From the NCBI GenBank assembly GCA_958450365.1, contig CAUEEP010000860.1, forward strand, positions 186,001 to 250,000: a stretch of 64,000 bases of DNA. Reading direction: 5' to 3'. This document shows positions 61,346 through 64,000 of this stretch, one piece after another. Each line of letters starts with the position of its first letter. The first letter of the stretch is position 1. Source of the stretch: Mesorhabditis belari (taxonomy: Eukaryota; Nematoda; Chromadorea; Rhabditida; Rhabditidae). A model generated the notes under the pieces. It ran no database searches and was not told the origin of the DNA. It saw nothing but the letters and a program-made list of their open reading frames with translations. A program made the position numbers and the translations under genes.

Positions 61346-63062
61346 AACCTGCCATAATCAAGCTGTTTATTTTCATCCAACTAGCTCAATCTTTGTATTA
61401 TTGAATGAGGAATCAAAAGACTCACTCAATGAAACCAAAATTGAGCTAATCGAATGTAAACTGACAAGCTGATTACGGTAAAAAGAATTGCTTTTTAGAA
61501 AACGTAGCCGAGAGGAGCATAACGTTTTGTTGATTATTCGTAAAAGTAAAGAGAATAAATTCAAAAAAACACATTTATGGCGTTCAAATTCTATTCTTCG
61601 TCTTCTTTTACCCCAAAAACTTTTACCCTTCTTTTCTTTCACGTCGGCTAAATTGAATGCAAATTGAGGGGCACGAGAAAAACGTCTTTTCGAGTGTCCA
61701 TTTGATTTCTGACGGGTAAATAATGTGTCTTTGATCAACAAGAAATATACGATGCCTTCATAGAATTTTAGTAGAAAATGAAAAAAAAAACGCTAATCTT
61801 TTAGCCTACGCTGATGGGGTAATTTAGCACAAATTTCGCTCCTTTCCATCTCTTCGTTTACTGATAATTGAATGAAATGTCGTTGTTGTAGTCGACGGGA
61901 GTAAATGCATTATTTGAAATGAAAGCACGAAACATTGAAAAAAAAAACCAGACAATAATGCAGAAAAAAGTGAAACGTTTATCACGGGTAAACAAGTTTT
62001 GGCTTTAACTGAGGAATCATAAAATATTCACCCTTATCAACTGAATACTTACCACACATGGGCAACGAGTCACTTTCTTTATCGAATTTCTCTAGAGATT
62101 TTTGAGACAAAAGATGGCCAAAAGATGGCTAAAAATGGCTCTAGTCCGGTCTGCAAACCAGATGTCACGTTTTAGGAAACAAGTTCTACTTGCTAAATGG
62201 TGGATGTGATGAGAAAACAATGTTTGTGAACAAACGTAACTTGCTTCCTAAAAAGTGGCATCCTTTCCGCAGAACAAGGCATTTTGGTCAGACCTTGGTC
62301 TTGTCAACCAAGACAGATCTTGGCTCTGATCAAGGCATTTTGGACATTTCTGGGATTTCAACAAAGGACATCTTCTGACTTCACTTGAAACAAAAATACC
62401 CACCTTTTAGATGAATCCATAATTTAGCTCAATTTCAGTACTGTAATCACAAAAATCAAAACAAAAAAAAACTTGCCAAAATCTTTAAAATAACCAGGTT
62501 GACCGTCAGGCTTTCGATACATACATAATTTATTAAGAAAATCACTAAGTATTGTAAGTAAAAACGATTGCAATTGAATCGTCTATGATTGCATTCAAAT
62601 CCATACATCTCATGCATTCAAATCATCTGTTTTATTGCCAATGAAATCTTTTGTTTTCTCTACTCTTCCCCCAGCTCTCATCACTCATAATCGTGGAAAA
62701 AAAAGGGGAGAAAGCTGTTGTAATGAGCTTCGTTACAAAAAGGACAACTCTTTTGCCTTCCCGATTTTAACCATCCATCATTTTTTCTACATACTCTATT
62801 TCTTGAATTGCTTTCTTGTTTTGTATCCTCGAACTCGAATACCAAGCCTTGTTAGTTAAAATTTTCGAAATCTGCCAGAAGCCACACGTTTATGAAAGCA
62901 CAAAGACTTAATTTTGATCTTATTCCATTCACAGTTTGATTCTTCATCGAATGTGATCATCATTAAGTAAATCAGATAAAATCTGATGGAAAGCTCGTTC
63001 AAGAAGCGACGAGCTTTGTTGTGAGATCAAAATCTGCAAGATTCTTTGACTAATTCATTAAG

Positions 63063-63182
63063 TGCAGTTTTTGTAAAGACTTGAGCCAAAAGTTGTGATC
63101 TAAGCACACTTTACGATTACGATAGTTAAAGGATAGTTTAGTTTGTTCAGAGTGTGATCCTTTCGTTTTCTAAAAGACCAAT
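63063..63182 (+). repeat. dispersed direct repeat, copy 2 of 2
   Basis: Second copy of the repeat at 61208-61345. It lacks the GTTGCTTGTTTGGC-like insertion of copy 1 but keeps both ends. Confidence 0.9.
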
Positions 63183-64000
63183 TCATAATAATCTTTTGAA
63201 CTTTTTCAAATGTAAAACGTAAAAAAAAGTGGTTCTTTTGGGTGGCGTTTTGAAATTTGAGATCTGTGCGTCGTCGAGCTTGGCTTGAGATCTCTCTTTT
63301 CTCACTCTTTCCTCTCCTCTATCACTTTCCTCTTTTTTTTTGCTCACAATTCCTCAAATTTTATTACTAATTTCTTAAACGCATTTTCATTGTAAGGTTT
63401 CATTTATCATAAAACAAGTAAGACAATTTACAATTTGCAAGAAATTGCGTGCTCAAGAGCTCTTGTCCTTCGTCTCGTGCCCTCATTGAGACAAGAAATC
63501 GATTTTTCTTTCCTTCTATAGCTTTTCATAAGTTGCATAGTATTTGTTTTTTGGTTTATCTTTAATTGGTCTTTAAATTGGTTTATCTTTAATGCCTAAT
63601 TTTATTCGAAATGCTTTTAGTTTTGGCGGACGGGTAAACGAAAAGGCGATTGGCGAACTATTGGCAAACTTTAACTGATTTTCATCCCACATTCTGATAT
63701 CAAATTGTCTTGTCATTCTGATATCAAATTGAATATACTCCCGATTCTGATACTAAATTGTAGCATTATTGAGCGAATAGATCATGTCGTATTCTAATCG
63801 TTTAACTTTCAAATTCTAATCGTTTAACACGATCTACCTATGACCCATGAATCGTGCGGTATCTAGCATTTGTTTAAGGCTGAAAAATTTCTAACTAACG
63901 GGCTGTAACCAGGGTTTTAACGGCGACGAACCCGAATCCGACATCAGTTTCGCATAAAAGTCAAAGGTGTACCAGATTGGAGTTGACTCATTTCGCCCAA

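Larger units (their letters stand above)
59650..64000. other. gene-poor right flank
   Basis: I see no supportable gene. The 180-residue minus-strand open frame at 60504-61046 is Ser/Phe/Leu-rich without a recognisable domain, conserved motif or signal, and has no splice context. The region holds the direct repeat pair at 61195/63055 and a copy of the small inverted repeat near 61370-61475. Confidence 0.45.

Overview
The window is eukaryotic and reads as a rhabditid-type nematode, probably not C. elegans itself. The evidence is AT-rich DNA, compact multi-exon genes with introns often under 60 nt, 3' splice sites of the form TTTTAG or TTTCAG, short intergenic spaces, a TTTTAG just upstream of many start codons (typical of spliced-leader trans-splicing), and best-recognised relatives among worm and animal housekeeping genes. 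Gene models were assembled by hand from exon fragments. Domain calls are firm for conserved genes, but individual splice sites are not verified.

Layout: 1-14.4 kb is mostly non-coding. It holds tandem repeats, a solo LTR with a 5-bp target duplication, a 213-bp tandem duplication and a MITE. From 14.5 to 47.1 kb lies a gene-dense block: an HP1-like chromodomain gene (+), mitochondrial aldehyde dehydrogenase (-), glyoxalase I (-) just downstream of a small one-membrane-segment protein (-), then a co-directional run of delta-1-pyrroline-5-carboxylate dehydrogenase, EMC2 and a dynactin p24-like protein (+), an RRM/F-box/leucine-rich-repeat gene (-), an unrecognised gene (+), RAD23 (-), the phenylalanyl-tRNA synthetase beta subunit followed by TMCO1 (+,+), and a HAD phosphatase (-). 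From 47 to 52.5 kb there is a decayed LINE and three nested or adjacent foldback elements. A GDE1-like glycerophosphodiester phosphodiesterase (-) occupies 52.5-55.2 kb and carries a duplicated terminal exon. The last 9 kb is sparse, but contains a small three-exon secreted-peptide gene with a Gly-Lys-Arg amidation/cleavage site at 58.8-59.4 kb and an 82-nt poly-G tract.

The genes are mainly unrelated housekeeping functions: aldehyde and proline catabolism, methylglyoxal detoxification, ER membrane-protein insertion and calcium leak, proteasome shuttling, translation and dynein transport. Spacing and 3' splice sites just before start codons suggest polycistronic units for alh-6/EMC2/dynactin p24, for FARSB/TMCO1, and possibly for the small membrane protein plus glyoxalase. 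The most novel items are the peptide precursor, the chromodomain gene with its acidic N-terminus and long Ser/Arg linker, the duplicated terminal exon in the GDE1-like gene, and a GC-rich structured segment inside a TA-flanked element in a FARSB intron.
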